This document shows, one piece after another, positions 8,105-16,086 of a stretch of 25,696 nucleotides of DNA. Below the pieces are notes generated by a model. It did no database searches. It was not told the DNA's origin and saw only the letters and a program-made list of their open reading frames with translations. The DNA lies in assembly GCA_002346435.1 (NCBI GenBank), contig DDZT01000037.1:1-25696 (forward strand). The letters are read 5' to 3'. Within the stretch, counting starts at the first letter, position 1. The number at the start of each line of letters is the position of its first letter. The stretch comes from Anaerolineales bacterium UBA3001. GTDB lineage: Bacteria > Chloroflexota > Anaerolineae > Anaerolineales > UBA11657. Both the position numbers and the translations under genes were made by a program.

Positions 8105-8133
8105 AGACGCGAGTGCTCCTCCTACTCGCGTCT
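8105..8133 (-). terminator. GC-rich 10-bp hairpin just after the methyltransferase stop
   Basis: AGACGCGAGT (8105-8114) and ACTCGCGTCT (8124-8133) are exact reverse complements around a 9-nt loop. The hairpin starts 5 nt past the methyltransferase stop (8139). It is the strongest short stem in the window, but no T-tract follows in either direction. On the minus-strand RNA the loop reads AGGAGGAGC, which is Shine-Dalgarno-like. Confidence 0.5.
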
Positions 8134-8138
8134 ACTGT

Positions 8139-8849
8139 TTAATTCGGTCTGCGAAGCATCATATATAGCCCCAAGTTGTCATTTTTTCCATCGCTGTGAA
8201 ATGATTTTTCTACCTGAAATCCTGCAACTTTACACAGGTTTATTAGAGATCTTGGTGAAAAATGATGTACATACCGAATGCCGTAATCACCGCGTTTCCA
8301 GTCAATCAAATAGTCAGCATCTTCGACAGATTGTTTCGTAAGTCCCACCGTCTCCCATGGAACAATCTTGCGTCGCAGTCGTGTTGCTTCCAAGAATTGC
8401 CAGACAGAAATTGCGCAGTATCCACCAGGTTTCAGAGTTTTGTATATGTTGTTAAGGACCTGTAAACGGTCTTTTTGTCCGGGAATATGATGTAGTACAG
8501 AAAAACATACTACAACGTCAAATGGTTTTTGAAATCTGGTCATCCAATTATGTGATGTTATGTCCAGGCAAATGAAGATGGCATTGGAGCAGATTGGTGC
8601 GTTACTCATCATTTCAGCACTAAAGTCAATTCCTACGTATTTATATTTTGATTGTGTTTTATTTGCTTCTAAAAGTACTCTTCCATTTCCGCATCCAATA
8701 TCTAAGAGAGAATTGTAAGCTCCTAACATTTTTAGTGAACGCACAATGCCAGGTTGACTGTAATTGCGAGAATCAGAAAAATCAGCAGCATGCTGCTTAT
8801 AGAATTTGTAGTTCAGACATTGCAGTTTTTTGGTTGTGGAGGTCTTCAC
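8139..8849 (-). CDS. Trm9/ALKBH8-like SAM-dependent methyltransferase, probable tRNA wobble-uridine methylase
   Basis: A class I methyltransferase of 236 residues. The N-terminus FYKQHAADFSDSRNYSQPGI (16-35) matches the Trm9 pattern of a Y..iA.hFs.TR..pwP stretch. Motif I is DIGCGNG (50-56), followed by GIDFSAEM (73-80), the FSVLHHI block (116-122) and LKPGGYCAISVW (139-150). After this come IVPW (162-165), RYVHHF (192-197), AGF and a SDGKNDNLGLY ending, which line up in order with VPW, YYHLY and the RDNW-type ending of yeast Trm9 as I recall it. Trm9 and ALKBH8 methylate cm5U34 of tRNA to mcm5U34 with the partner Trm112; no Trm112 gene is in the window. The GTG start is supported by TATAAT on this strand 8 nt upstream and by divergence from elp3. 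It could be a methylase of another small acid, but the Elp3 neighbour favours tRNA. Confidence 0.75.
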   Translation of the reverse strand: MKTSTTKKLQCLNYKFYKQHAADFSDSRNYSQPGIVRSLKMLGAYNSLLDIGCGNGRVLLEANKTQSKYKYVGIDFSAEMMSNAPICSNAIFICLDITSHNWMTRFQKPFDVVVCFSVLHHIPGQKDRLQVLNNIYKTLKPGGYCAISVWQFLEATRLRRKIVPWETVGLTKQSVEDADYLIDWKRGDYGIRYVHHFSPRSLINLCKVAGFQVEKSFHSDGKNDNLGLYMMLRRPN

Positions 8850-8857
8850 GATTGTAG

Positions 8858-8865
8858 ATTATACT
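8858..8865. promoter_or_regulatory. Shared near-symmetric -10 for divergent methyltransferase and elp3
   Basis: The plus strand reads TATACT at 8860-8865, 7 nt before the elp3 GTG (8873). The minus strand reads TATAAT at 8863-8858, 8 nt before the methyltransferase GTG (8849). The core AGATTATACT is close to its own reverse complement. Both transcripts would begin at or within about 2 nt of their start codons, so both appear leaderless. Neither start has a usable SD. Any -35 contacts would fall inside the opposite gene. Confidence 0.6.
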
Positions 8866-8872
8866 AGTTGTT

Positions 8873-10501
8873 GTGAATTCTCTTAAAAGCCATTATATTA
8901 CTGATGTCAGTATTTATGCTGAGCCAGTGATAGAAATTATTCGTGATTTGCAGAATCAACCAATGTTGGATGAAAAACAGTTGGGGGCTCTGTTGCGTCG
9001 TCATTCGCGGGATTATAGCGGTGTGTTCAGCAAGAATTTAGTAATAAGAACATATCGTCATCTATGTGAGAGTGGAGAATTAGAGCCGGATCCAGCATTG
9101 CTTCAGCGTTTGCGCATGAAACCGACTCGCACCATTTCTGGAGTTGCTCCTGTAACTGTCCTGACTAAACCATATCCTTGTCCTGGAAAATGTATTTTTT
9201 GTCCGACAGATGTACGAATGCCCAAGAGTTATTTGTCTGATGAACCTGGCGCTATGCGAGCTGAGCAACATGAGTTTGATCCCTTTGACCAAACTCATGC
9301 ACGTATAGGTACTTTTAGAGACAATGGTCATGATGTTGACAAGATAGAATTGCTAATTTTAGGTGGTACATGGTCTAGTTATCAGCGTGATTACCAGGAG
9401 TGGTTTGTTAAGCGATGTTTTGATGCTATGAATGGTAAAGAAGCTGATTCGTTGGAACAGGCACAGTTATGGAATGAGGGCGCCCGTCATCGTAATGTTG
9501 GCTTAGTGATCGAGACTCGTCCTGATCACATAGACTCTGATGAGATTAGTTGGTTGCGTAATCTGGGCGTGACCAAGGTGCAGCTAGGTGCTCAATCATT
9601 GCACGACGATATACTTGATATGAATAAGCGAGGGCATAATTTGTCCGATACCAGAAATGCTATGCAGTTATTGCGTGCAGCGGGCTTTAAAATAGTGTTG
9701 CATTGGATGCCTAATCTCCTGGGGTCGACTCCAGATATTGATAGAGTTGACTATGATTTATTATGGTCAGATGTATCTTTGCTTCCTGATGAGATCAAGA
9801 TATATCCATGTTCATTGTTAGCAAATGCTGAGCTGTACGAATACTGGAAGCGAGGAGAATATCAACCTTATAGTGATGATACATTGATTGAATTAGTGGC
9901 AGCTTGCAAACTCAAGACACCGGCTTATTGTCGGATTAATCGTGTGTATCGTGACATACCTGCACCAAATATTGTGGTTGGTAGTACTCTTAGCAACTTA
10001 CGTCAGGTTGTACAAAAGAAATTGCAAGAACGTGGTCAAAAATGTGGCTGTATAAGGTGCCGTGAAGTGCGTGGTATTGATATTCGGTCACAGAAACTGA
10101 TTTTGGATGATTTGGTGTACCAAAGCGTTTCAAGCGAAGAGCATTTTCTATCATACAATACGCAAAATGGCGATCTTGCGGGGTATTTACGGCTTTCATT
10201 ACCGGAGGCAGACAGCGATTTGAATATTGAGGAAATCAAAGGGGCCGCATTAGTTCGTGAATTACATGTCTATGGATCTGCTCTTCCAATTGGTGAAAAT
10301 GCTATTGGCAGGAAAACTGCTCAGCATCGTGGATTAGGCAAGCGTTTGATGTATGAAGGAGAGCAGATTGCTGTTGAATCTGGATTTAATTTTATGGCTG
10401 TAATCGCTTCTGTTGGTACTCGTGAATACTATCGGGCTCGAGGTTATAAGTTGTCTGGAACATACATGGTAAAGAGGTTGGTTCAGAATAGAGAAAAATA
10501 A
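8873..10501 (+). CDS. elp3: Elp3: tRNA U34 carboxymethyl-modifying radical SAM/GNAT enzyme
   Basis: The catalytic Elongator subunit, free-standing as in archaea and some bacteria. It uses a SAM radical and acetyl-CoA to place a carboxymethyl group on C5 of wobble uridine (cm5U34). The radical SAM cluster is a CX3CX2C motif with C103, C107 and C110 (PCPGKCIFCP). It is followed by the Elp3 blocks SYLSDEPGAMRAEQHEFDPF, DKIELLILGGTWSSYQRDYQ and VIETRPDHID. A Cys-rich KCGCIRCREVRG element, the zinc-binding site in Elp3, lies near residue 390. The C-terminal GNAT domain has the acetyl-CoA loop QHRGLGKRL and GTREYYRARGY. All expected motifs are intact in the 542 residues. The GTG at 8873 is supported by the -10 placed 7 nt upstream; there is no SD. 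The gene diverges from a Trm9-like methyltransferase with 23 bp between starts, suggesting a joint pathway. tRNA-Val follows. Confidence 0.95.
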   Translation: MNSLKSHYITDVSIYAEPVIEIIRDLQNQPMLDEKQLGALLRRHSRDYSGVFSKNLVIRTYRHLCESGELEPDPALLQRLRMKPTRTISGVAPVTVLTKPYPCPGKCIFCPTDVRMPKSYLSDEPGAMRAEQHEFDPFDQTHARIGTFRDNGHDVDKIELLILGGTWSSYQRDYQEWFVKRCFDAMNGKEADSLEQAQLWNEGARHRNVGLVIETRPDHIDSDEISWLRNLGVTKVQLGAQSLHDDILDMNKRGHNLSDTRNAMQLLRAAGFKIVLHWMPNLLGSTPDIDRVDYDLLWSDVSLLPDEIKIYPCSLLANAELYEYWKRGEYQPYSDDTLIELVAACKLKTPAYCRINRVYRDIPAPNIVVGSTLSNLRQVVQKKLQERGQKCGCIRCREVRGIDIRSQKLILDDLVYQSVSSEEHFLSYNTQNGDLAGYLRLSLPEADSDLNIEEIKGAALVRELHVYGSALPIGENAIGRKTAQHRGLGKRLMYEGEQIAVESGFNFMAVIASVGTREYYRARGYKLSGTYMVKRLVQNREK

Positions 10502-10517
10502 TGCGCAATATACCAGG

Positions 10518-10526
10518 TGATATAAT
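10518..10526 (+). promoter_or_regulatory. Extended -10 promoter of tRNA-Val
   Basis: TGA then TATAAT (10521-10526) forms an extended -10. The predicted start near 10533 gives a leader of about 10 nt before the tRNA. No -35 match is seen, which is compatible with an extended -10. Confidence 0.6.
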
Positions 10527-10542
10527 TTGTGCTTACCAACAT

Positions 10543-10616
<74 letters not shown>

Positions 10617-10727
10617 TTTGCTTGCAGGTTTTGCTAGCCTGATGTTGATTATATTATTGGCAATTTATTCCTCAGGTGAAGTTACCTCATAACTTGTTCG
10701 TGTCAAACGACCGATTGCTGTAGTAGA

Positions 10728-10733
10728 TATAAT
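10728..10733 (+). promoter_or_regulatory. -10 element before the 10754 gene
   Basis: TATAAT here would start transcription near 10740 and give a leader of about 13 nt carrying AGAG a few bases before the ATG. No clear -35 is seen. Confidence 0.5.
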
Positions 10734-10753
10734 GACCAACGCTTACAGAGCTT

Positions 10754-12679
10754 ATGAAAAAAACATACATAGTTAATGCAATATGGTTTGTTTTAGTGCT
10801 TGCATTAGCAACTGTGTTTATATGGTACTTTTATTCGTCTACAGTACTAGATCGTTGCTATTGGAACAATATCGATTCTGATTTTTGTTATTCAGTTGCC
10901 TCACTACGTTTCCTAGATAATTATCCTACTGGTTTTGTAGAACATACTGCTGCTGGAGAAGGTCTACCGGTAGTCCAGATGCTAAGTTGGTTCTATTTGA
11001 TTATTGCTAAGATGGGATTGTTGAATGAACCAACTTTTGCAAGTCTGACCATCCATAATGACCCTCTTGTGCATCTACAGCAGTTTGTAAAAAAGGGATG
11101 GATATTTGGTTCGACCATATACTTGATGGTCGTAACCACAGTGTTTTGGTTTACACGTATGTTGAGTCGGTCAAATGTAGCAAGCTTTGTTGCCAGTTTG
11201 CTCACTATCATTTCTTGGTCAAACATACAATTTCTTTTACGAATACGATCGGAAGCACTCAGTGCATGTTTAGCTCTAATATCCTTATATCTTATGTTCA
11301 AGACTGTAAAGTCCTCAGGTTTAAGGCTATTTACATTTAATATAGTAATAAGCAGTGTCTGTTTAGCTTTAGCACTTTTTGCTAAGCGCAACTCTATGCC
11401 TTATCTTTTTTTGGTACCGTCGGTGCTGTTGTTAGTTCCCCAAACTTCATTGGAACGATCTAATAATGAATCTCGTGGTCTTTTGTTTAGATGTGCAATT
11501 ATCGGCAACTTAGTACTTTTACCACCCTTATTGCCTTTGCTTTCTTATTGGCCAGAGTTTGTCGGCTCCTTTAGTATTATTTTAATGTTTGTCTTAGTAG
11601 GTGAAGTATTGGGATTTGTCTTTATCATATCTATATTTGTTTTTGTGATTTTCGTATTACGTACATATATATATAAAACGAGCATAGAGAATCATGGTTC
11701 TTTAGGGAAGTATGTAGGTGATACACTTATTTACTTGCTTTTGTTGTGTATAGGGTTTGAAGTGGCTGCATATATTAGCTTCGTACACCCTGTTCTGAAT
11801 AGATATATGTTGTTTCTCATAATTACGATTGTTGCAGCCGGTCTGTTGACTGTCTTTACTAATGCTCGTGGTCAAAATCTTGTAAACGTAGTGTTGAATT
11901 GGCTCAGATCACATATTATTGGCATCAGAACAATTTTGCTTGTAATTGTTCTGACAATTGCATGGACATATGTTTGGTATGTTGCTTCTAGAAGTTTTGT
12001 GCCACTTTCTACTAATATAGAGATTGCTGTTTCACGTTCGTTTTTCGAAATATTACACCCGCAAAGTTCTGTGTCTTTCTTAAGTTATGGAGACAATACA
12101 TCCCTGTTCGATTACTTGCATTCTGTCTATAGCTCATGGTTGAGTCATTATCGCAATGAGCGGTGGCCAGAATTGCTAGTTATATTACTTGCTATATCCC
12201 AAGCAGTTCGTGCTAATCATACAAGGCACATTAAACACATCATATTTTTGGCATTAGTTGGAATGAGCCTCTTGTTTTTTTCTGCTCTGCGACTTTTGTA
12301 TCCGTTTTACATAATTTATGAGGACATTGCAACGATTATTGCTGTATCCATTGCGTTTGCTTACATAATAAACGTATCAAGGGACTCATTGAAGAACAAA
12401 ACATCTCCGAATCTTTCTACAATATTTTCATTTGCTGCACTCATGTTGATATTAGTTGCAGGCGTAAGACGTGCTCAGGAAACGTTTGTTATGCAAGCTC
12501 AATTCACGTCATATGGATGTGTATCACCACCTAGTGGCGACACTTGTATGTGCGATCCTTACTATGCTGGCAGTAGATTTGGAGGTACAGGCTTAAAGGA
12601 TGTGATTGAAAGACAGTACGGTTTAGATTGTATGCAAGCAGTTGAAATGCGTGCTGAGAAAGGCATTCCTATTCGCTGA
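10754..12679 (+). CDS. Polytopic membrane protein, possibly GT-C glycosyltransferase-like, unassigned
   Basis: A 641-residue integral membrane protein. It starts with a membrane helix at about 5-26, then an outer loop with DRCYWNNIDSDFCYSVASLR (33-52) and EHTAAGEGLP. Many hydrophobic segments follow through about residue 590. A long early loop with acidic residues after the first helix is the GT-C pattern, but no diagnostic family motif was recognised, so a sugar-transfer role is only a guess. The C-terminal ~60 residues are soluble and Cys-containing (YGCVSPPSGDTCMCDPYY, then YGLDCMQ), probably extracytoplasmic. The ATG at 10754 follows a TATAAT by 20 nt. It is flanked by tRNA-Val and by lemA, which has its own promoter, so it is probably transcribed alone. 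Confidence 0.6.
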   Translation: MKKTYIVNAIWFVLVLALATVFIWYFYSSTVLDRCYWNNIDSDFCYSVASLRFLDNYPTGFVEHTAAGEGLPVVQMLSWFYLIIAKMGLLNEPTFASLTIHNDPLVHLQQFVKKGWIFGSTIYLMVVTTVFWFTRMLSRSNVASFVASLLTIISWSNIQFLLRIRSEALSACLALISLYLMFKTVKSSGLRLFTFNIVISSVCLALALFAKRNSMPYLFLVPSVLLLVPQTSLERSNNESRGLLFRCAIIGNLVLLPPLLPLLSYWPEFVGSFSIILMFVLVGEVLGFVFIISIFVFVIFVLRTYIYKTSIENHGSLGKYVGDTLIYLLLLCIGFEVAAYISFVHPVLNRYMLFLIITIVAAGLLTVFTNARGQNLVNVVLNWLRSHIIGIRTILLVIVLTIAWTYVWYVASRSFVPLSTNIEIAVSRSFFEILHPQSSVSFLSYGDNTSLFDYLHSVYSSWLSHYRNERWPELLVILLAISQAVRANHTRHIKHIIFLALVGMSLLFFSALRLLYPFYIIYEDIATIIAVSIAFAYIINVSRDSLKNKTSPNLSTIFSFAALMLILVAGVRRAQETFVMQAQFTSYGCVSPPSGDTCMCDPYYAGSRFGGTGLKDVIERQYGLDCMQAVEMRAEKGIPIR

Positions 12680-12739
12680 TAATAATCTTTGTAGTTGATC
12701 TACTTGATCCAGTAACATAACAAACTAATTTATAGACTG

Positions 12740-12745
12740 TATAAT
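12740..12745 (+). promoter_or_regulatory. -10 element before lemA
   Basis: TATAAT placed 27 nt before the lemA ATG would give a leader of about 20 nt that contains the GGAG Shine-Dalgarno (12761-12764). The -35 is not evident. Confidence 0.5.
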
Positions 12746-12772
12746 ATTTACAGCCATTGTGGAGATAAATTC

Positions 12773-13363
12773 ATGAATACAAATATAATAATAATTGCTA
12801 TTGTAGCTGTATTAATAGTCTGGATTATTAGTATTTATAATCGTTTAGTTAGCTTGCGTAACCGTTATAAGAATTCGTATGCACAGATTGACGTACAATT
12901 AAAACGTCGCTACGATCTGATACCTAATTTAGTAGAGACAGCAAAGTCATACATGGAACATGAGAAGGATACACTCGATGCTGTAATACAGGCCCGTAAC
13001 CAGGCCTCCAGTGCAGGTAATGTTGCGGCTGACAATCCAGGTGATTCTGATGCTATGACTAGCTTAATAGGTGCTGAATCAGTTTTAACTGGTACTATGG
13101 GTCGTTTGTTTGCTCTAGCTGAGTCCTACCCAGATTTAAAGGCAAACCAGAACATGATGCAATTGACTGAAGAGCTGAGTTCTACCGAAAACAAAGTTGC
13201 TTTTTCTCGCCAAGCTTATAATGATGCTATTATGACATACAATATTGCTTGTGAGACATTTCCAAGTATGCTCTTTTCAACTAGGCTAGGTTTCGAGCAG
13301 GCATCGCTCTTTGAAATTGAGGATACTGAAGAACGTGCTAATCCCCAGGTATCATTTACCTAA
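12773..13363 (+). CDS. lemA: LemA family protein
   Basis: A small membrane-anchored coiled-coil protein of 196 residues. A single N-terminal membrane helix (about 3-22) is followed directly by the LemA signature IYNRLVSLRNRYKNSYAQID, then LKRRYDLIPNLVETAKSYMEHEKDTL (47-72) and a helical region with ALAESYPDLKANQNMMQLTEELSSTENKVAFSRQAYNDA. The function of LemA is poorly known, but it is very often next to M48 proteases, as here. The GGAG SD (12761-12764) is well placed for the ATG at 12773. The M48 gene follows after 108 bp that hold two alternative hairpins. Confidence 0.95.
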   Translation: MNTNIIIIAIVAVLIVWIISIYNRLVSLRNRYKNSYAQIDVQLKRRYDLIPNLVETAKSYMEHEKDTLDAVIQARNQASSAGNVAADNPGDSDAMTSLIGAESVLTGTMGRLFALAESYPDLKANQNMMQLTEELSSTENKVAFSRQAYNDAIMTYNIACETFPSMLFSTRLGFEQASLFEIEDTEERANPQVSFT

Positions 13364-13379
13364 GGTTGTTTTGAGACCA

Positions 13380-13430
13380 ATCCAATGATATTGGGTCAAG
13401 TCGATAAAATAGCAACCCAATTTTTATTAT
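13380..13430 (+). terminator. Alternative hairpins between lemA and the M48 gene (possible terminator or attenuator)
   Basis: ATTGGGT (13390-13396) can pair with ACCCAAT (13415-13421), which is followed by a T-rich run (TTTTT then ATTAT) and would serve as an intrinsic terminator with a long 18-nt loop. The same ATTGGGT can instead pair with the upstream ATCCAAT (13380-13386, one T-G pair, 3-nt loop). The two folds exclude each other. Confidence 0.4.
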
Positions 13431-13471
13431 GATGTCTTCGTCTGCTAGATATTAACGCAAATATAGAGTCT

Positions 13472-15376
13472 ATGGATTTTTTCGATTTGCAAGACGCAGC
13501 GCGTCGTAGAACCAATATATTAGTTGTTTATTATGTGTTGGCAGTTTTTGCAATTGCGATATCTGTGTATTTAGTGCTCGCGGCAATTTTTAATCGCGAG
13601 TCTTTCGGATTCTATTGGGACTTGAGACTATTTCTCACGGTAGTCTTGTCAACACTTGCTGTAGTAGGTGTAGGAACATTGATTAGGGGTTTACAGTTGA
13701 AGCAGGGAGGTCAAGTAGTAGCTGAGATGCTTGGAGGCTCACTAGTAGATTCCTCATCAAAAGATATTAGTGTAAAAAGATTGGTAAATGTGGTAGAGGA
13801 AATGGCACTTGCCTCTGGTACTCCTGTGCCACCAGTATATATATTGGAGGATGAAAAAGGTATCAATGCATTTGCTGCTGGATTTAGTACTGGCGATGCC
13901 GTAATTGGAGTGACTCGTGGATGTGTGGATAATCTAAATCGGGAACAATTGCAGGGAGTAATAGCACACGAATTCAGTCATATTATTAATGGTGACATGC
14001 GCCTCAACATCCGATTAATGAGTGTTCTAGCAGGCATTCTGTCAATTGCTACTATCGGATATGTATTATTGCGTACTGCTGCTTTTTCATCTCATAGATA
14101 CAGGCGCAGGGAATCTCGAGGAGGTAGAGAAGCACTATTATTTATTACGCTAGGGATTGCACTCATAGTAGTAGGATATGTAGGAGTCTTCTTTGCTAAG
14201 GTAATCAAGAGTGCAGTGTCTCGACAGCGCGAATATCTTGCTGACGCATCGGCAGTTCAATTTACTAGAAATCCGCAAGGTTTGGCAGGGGCGCTTAAGG
14301 TCATAGGCAGTCTGGCATCGGGATCTAAGATGGTATCGGAACATGCTGAAGAAGCTAGTCATTTATTTTTTGCTAGTGGTGTGAAGAGTTTGTTTAGCAA
14401 CATAATGTCTACTCATCCAAATCTAACAAATCGCATTAAAGTACTTGACCCACACTTTAATGGTCAATTCGATGAAATCCAATCCGCGGTTAATATGCTA
14501 GAAGCAGATTCTAGATCTAGTTTAGTAAGAGGTGATGTGAAATTAGCTACCGATTCAGAGATAGTTCTTAGATCTGTTGGATCACCTAGCTCAGATCATG
14601 TGAATTATGCTGCAAATATATTGCGAAATATACCTGATGATGTCATTAGAGCAGCACATGAACCATTTAGCGCGCGCAGCGTAATATATTGTTTGCTCTT
14701 AGATAAGAATGAGGTGGTGCGCCGATGTCAACTAGATTATCTGAAGCAGCATTGTGATACTGCAACCTATTCTGAGACTCTAAATGTGGCTAAAACTGTG
14801 GAGTCGATAGCAACTGAATTAAGGTTGCCTATAGTTGAAATTGCAATTTCTACCCTACGTCAACTTTCGCAAAATCAATATACTGCTTTTCGCGAACATA
14901 TAAACTATATGATTGAAGCTGACAATCATATCAATTTGTTTGAATATACATTGCATCATGTTGTTAGGAGACATCTTGATTATGCTTTTAGTGATAAAAA
15001 TGCCAATATCAAATCTATTAGATCTTTGTCAACTGTTAGGGTAGAGTGCAATATATTGTTGTCTGCGCTAGTACAAGCTGGTCATGCAACAGAATCAGAT
15101 CGACCCACAGTTTTCCAAGCCGGCATAGGGGAGCTTTTTACTGATGCTGATGTAGCACAATATGTTTCGGAAGTATCTCTAGCTAAAGTTGATGAAGCTT
15201 TGGATGTTTTAGCAGCAGTTGTCCCTAAGATTAAGCGTTATATTGTGAAGGCATGTGTTGCGTGTGTAGTTTATGATCAGTATATTACTGTATCTGAAGC
15301 AGAACTTTTACGGGCTGTGGCGGATTCGTTAGGCTGTCCAATTCCACCGATTATAGCTAATGATAGCAGTTTGTAA
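13472..15376 (+). CDS. M48 family (HtpX-like) zinc metalloprotease with long C-terminal extension
   Basis: A membrane-bound zinc protease of the HtpX type, which degrades misfolded membrane proteins. Two N-terminal membrane helices (about 17-40 and 53-70) precede the catalytic part. The zinc-binding HEFSH is at 166-170, followed by IINGD and two more hydrophobic segments (181-205 and 221-242). The third zinc ligand is E254 in REYLADASA. AGALKVIG, then FFASG and a THPNLTNRI block close the peptidase domain near residue 330. About 300 further residues follow, helical-looking and without recognised motifs, whereas simple HtpX proteins are close to 290 residues. The ATG at 13472 gives a complete N-terminus, with only a weak AGAG upstream. 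It pairs with lemA and converges on lutC with 17 bp between stops. Confidence 0.9.
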   Translation: MDFFDLQDAARRRTNILVVYYVLAVFAIAISVYLVLAAIFNRESFGFYWDLRLFLTVVLSTLAVVGVGTLIRGLQLKQGGQVVAEMLGGSLVDSSSKDISVKRLVNVVEEMALASGTPVPPVYILEDEKGINAFAAGFSTGDAVIGVTRGCVDNLNREQLQGVIAHEFSHIINGDMRLNIRLMSVLAGILSIATIGYVLLRTAAFSSHRYRRRESRGGREALLFITLGIALIVVGYVGVFFAKVIKSAVSRQREYLADASAVQFTRNPQGLAGALKVIGSLASGSKMVSEHAEEASHLFFASGVKSLFSNIMSTHPNLTNRIKVLDPHFNGQFDEIQSAVNMLEADSRSSLVRGDVKLATDSEIVLRSVGSPSSDHVNYAANILRNIPDDVIRAAHEPFSARSVIYCLLLDKNEVVRRCQLDYLKQHCDTATYSETLNVAKTVESIATELRLPIVEIAISTLRQLSQNQYTAFREHINYMIEADNHINLFEYTLHHVVRRHLDYAFSDKNANIKSIRSLSTVRVECNILLSALVQAGHATESDRPTVFQAGIGELFTDADVAQYVSEVSLAKVDEALDVLAAVVPKIKRYIVKACVACVVYDQYITVSEAELLRAVADSLGCPIPPIIANDSSL

Positions 15377-15393
15377 CTTTTGTATTTAATCAC

Positions 15394-16080
15394 TTACCTA
15401 TCTACTTTATCAATGATAATGATGTGTAATTTTCCTGGGCCATGTACGCCAAGAGTGAGTGTTTGAGTGATATCTGCTGTGCGACTAGGACCTGTTATTA
15501 CGATCAAGTTACTAGAATTGTATCCAGCTTCAGGTTGCGATTTTATGTAGTTCTCCATAGTTGGATAGATTTGATCAGTGGTGAGTAGGGCAATATGGAT
15601 TGCTGGCAAAAGAGAACTAAGTCTTCCCTGACCAGGTTTGCTTTCCAGAACTATGCTGCCTGTGTCTGCTAGAGCTGCGTTACATCCAGTTATACCAACA
15701 GAGACTTCTGCGAGTTTAATATGTGCCCTTGTTCTTTCCGTAGTATCTCTAGGGACAATGCTTTGATAGCGCAGATAATCGGCGGAATCTAGGCGTTGTC
15801 CCAGATTTTTAATTGGTAAACAGCTGTCGTTCCAAGACATATATTTGTTGTTGGTTTGATTGTTGAGTAATTGCTTGACCGTCTCCAACGCAACGTCATC
15901 ATCGCTTGCTATGTGTGTTTCGGCTTTTACAGCATTTGCCTCTTCTATGAATTTATTAATTAGAGTTTGCAAATCTGCCGTTGAAGGCGCATTCTGTCGC
16001 GTTGATGTTTCGTCCTGCTCTGGTAATGTTCTGTTGCCAATGGCACTGCTTACTTTTTGAAGAAAATGAGCACGTTTCAT
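15394..16080 (-). CDS. lutC: Lactate utilization protein LutC (LUD domain)
   Basis: The third member of the LutABC complex for oxidation of L-lactate to pyruvate. The LUD domain fills residues ~80-228 with VGITGCNAALADTGSIVLES, then HIALLTTDQIYPTM, LIVITGPSRTADITQTLTLG and VHGPGKLHIIIID. The N-terminal ~55 residues are less conserved. It is the last gene of the operon and starts 6 bp after the lutB stop. Its stop lies 17 bp from that of the convergent M48 protease. Confidence 0.93.
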   Translation of the reverse strand: MKRAHFLQKVSSAIGNRTLPEQDETSTRQNAPSTADLQTLINKFIEEANAVKAETHIASDDDVALETVKQLLNNQTNNKYMSWNDSCLPIKNLGQRLDSADYLRYQSIVPRDTTERTRAHIKLAEVSVGITGCNAALADTGSIVLESKPGQGRLSSLLPAIHIALLTTDQIYPTMENYIKSQPEAGYNSSNLIVITGPSRTADITQTLTLGVHGPGKLHIIIIDKVDR

Positions 16081-16086
16081 TGTTTG

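Noticed and set aside
7988..8341. Plus-strand open frame of 117 codons
   Set aside because: It crosses the hairpin at 8105-8133 and the 3' part of the methyltransferase on the other strand, and shows no protein features.
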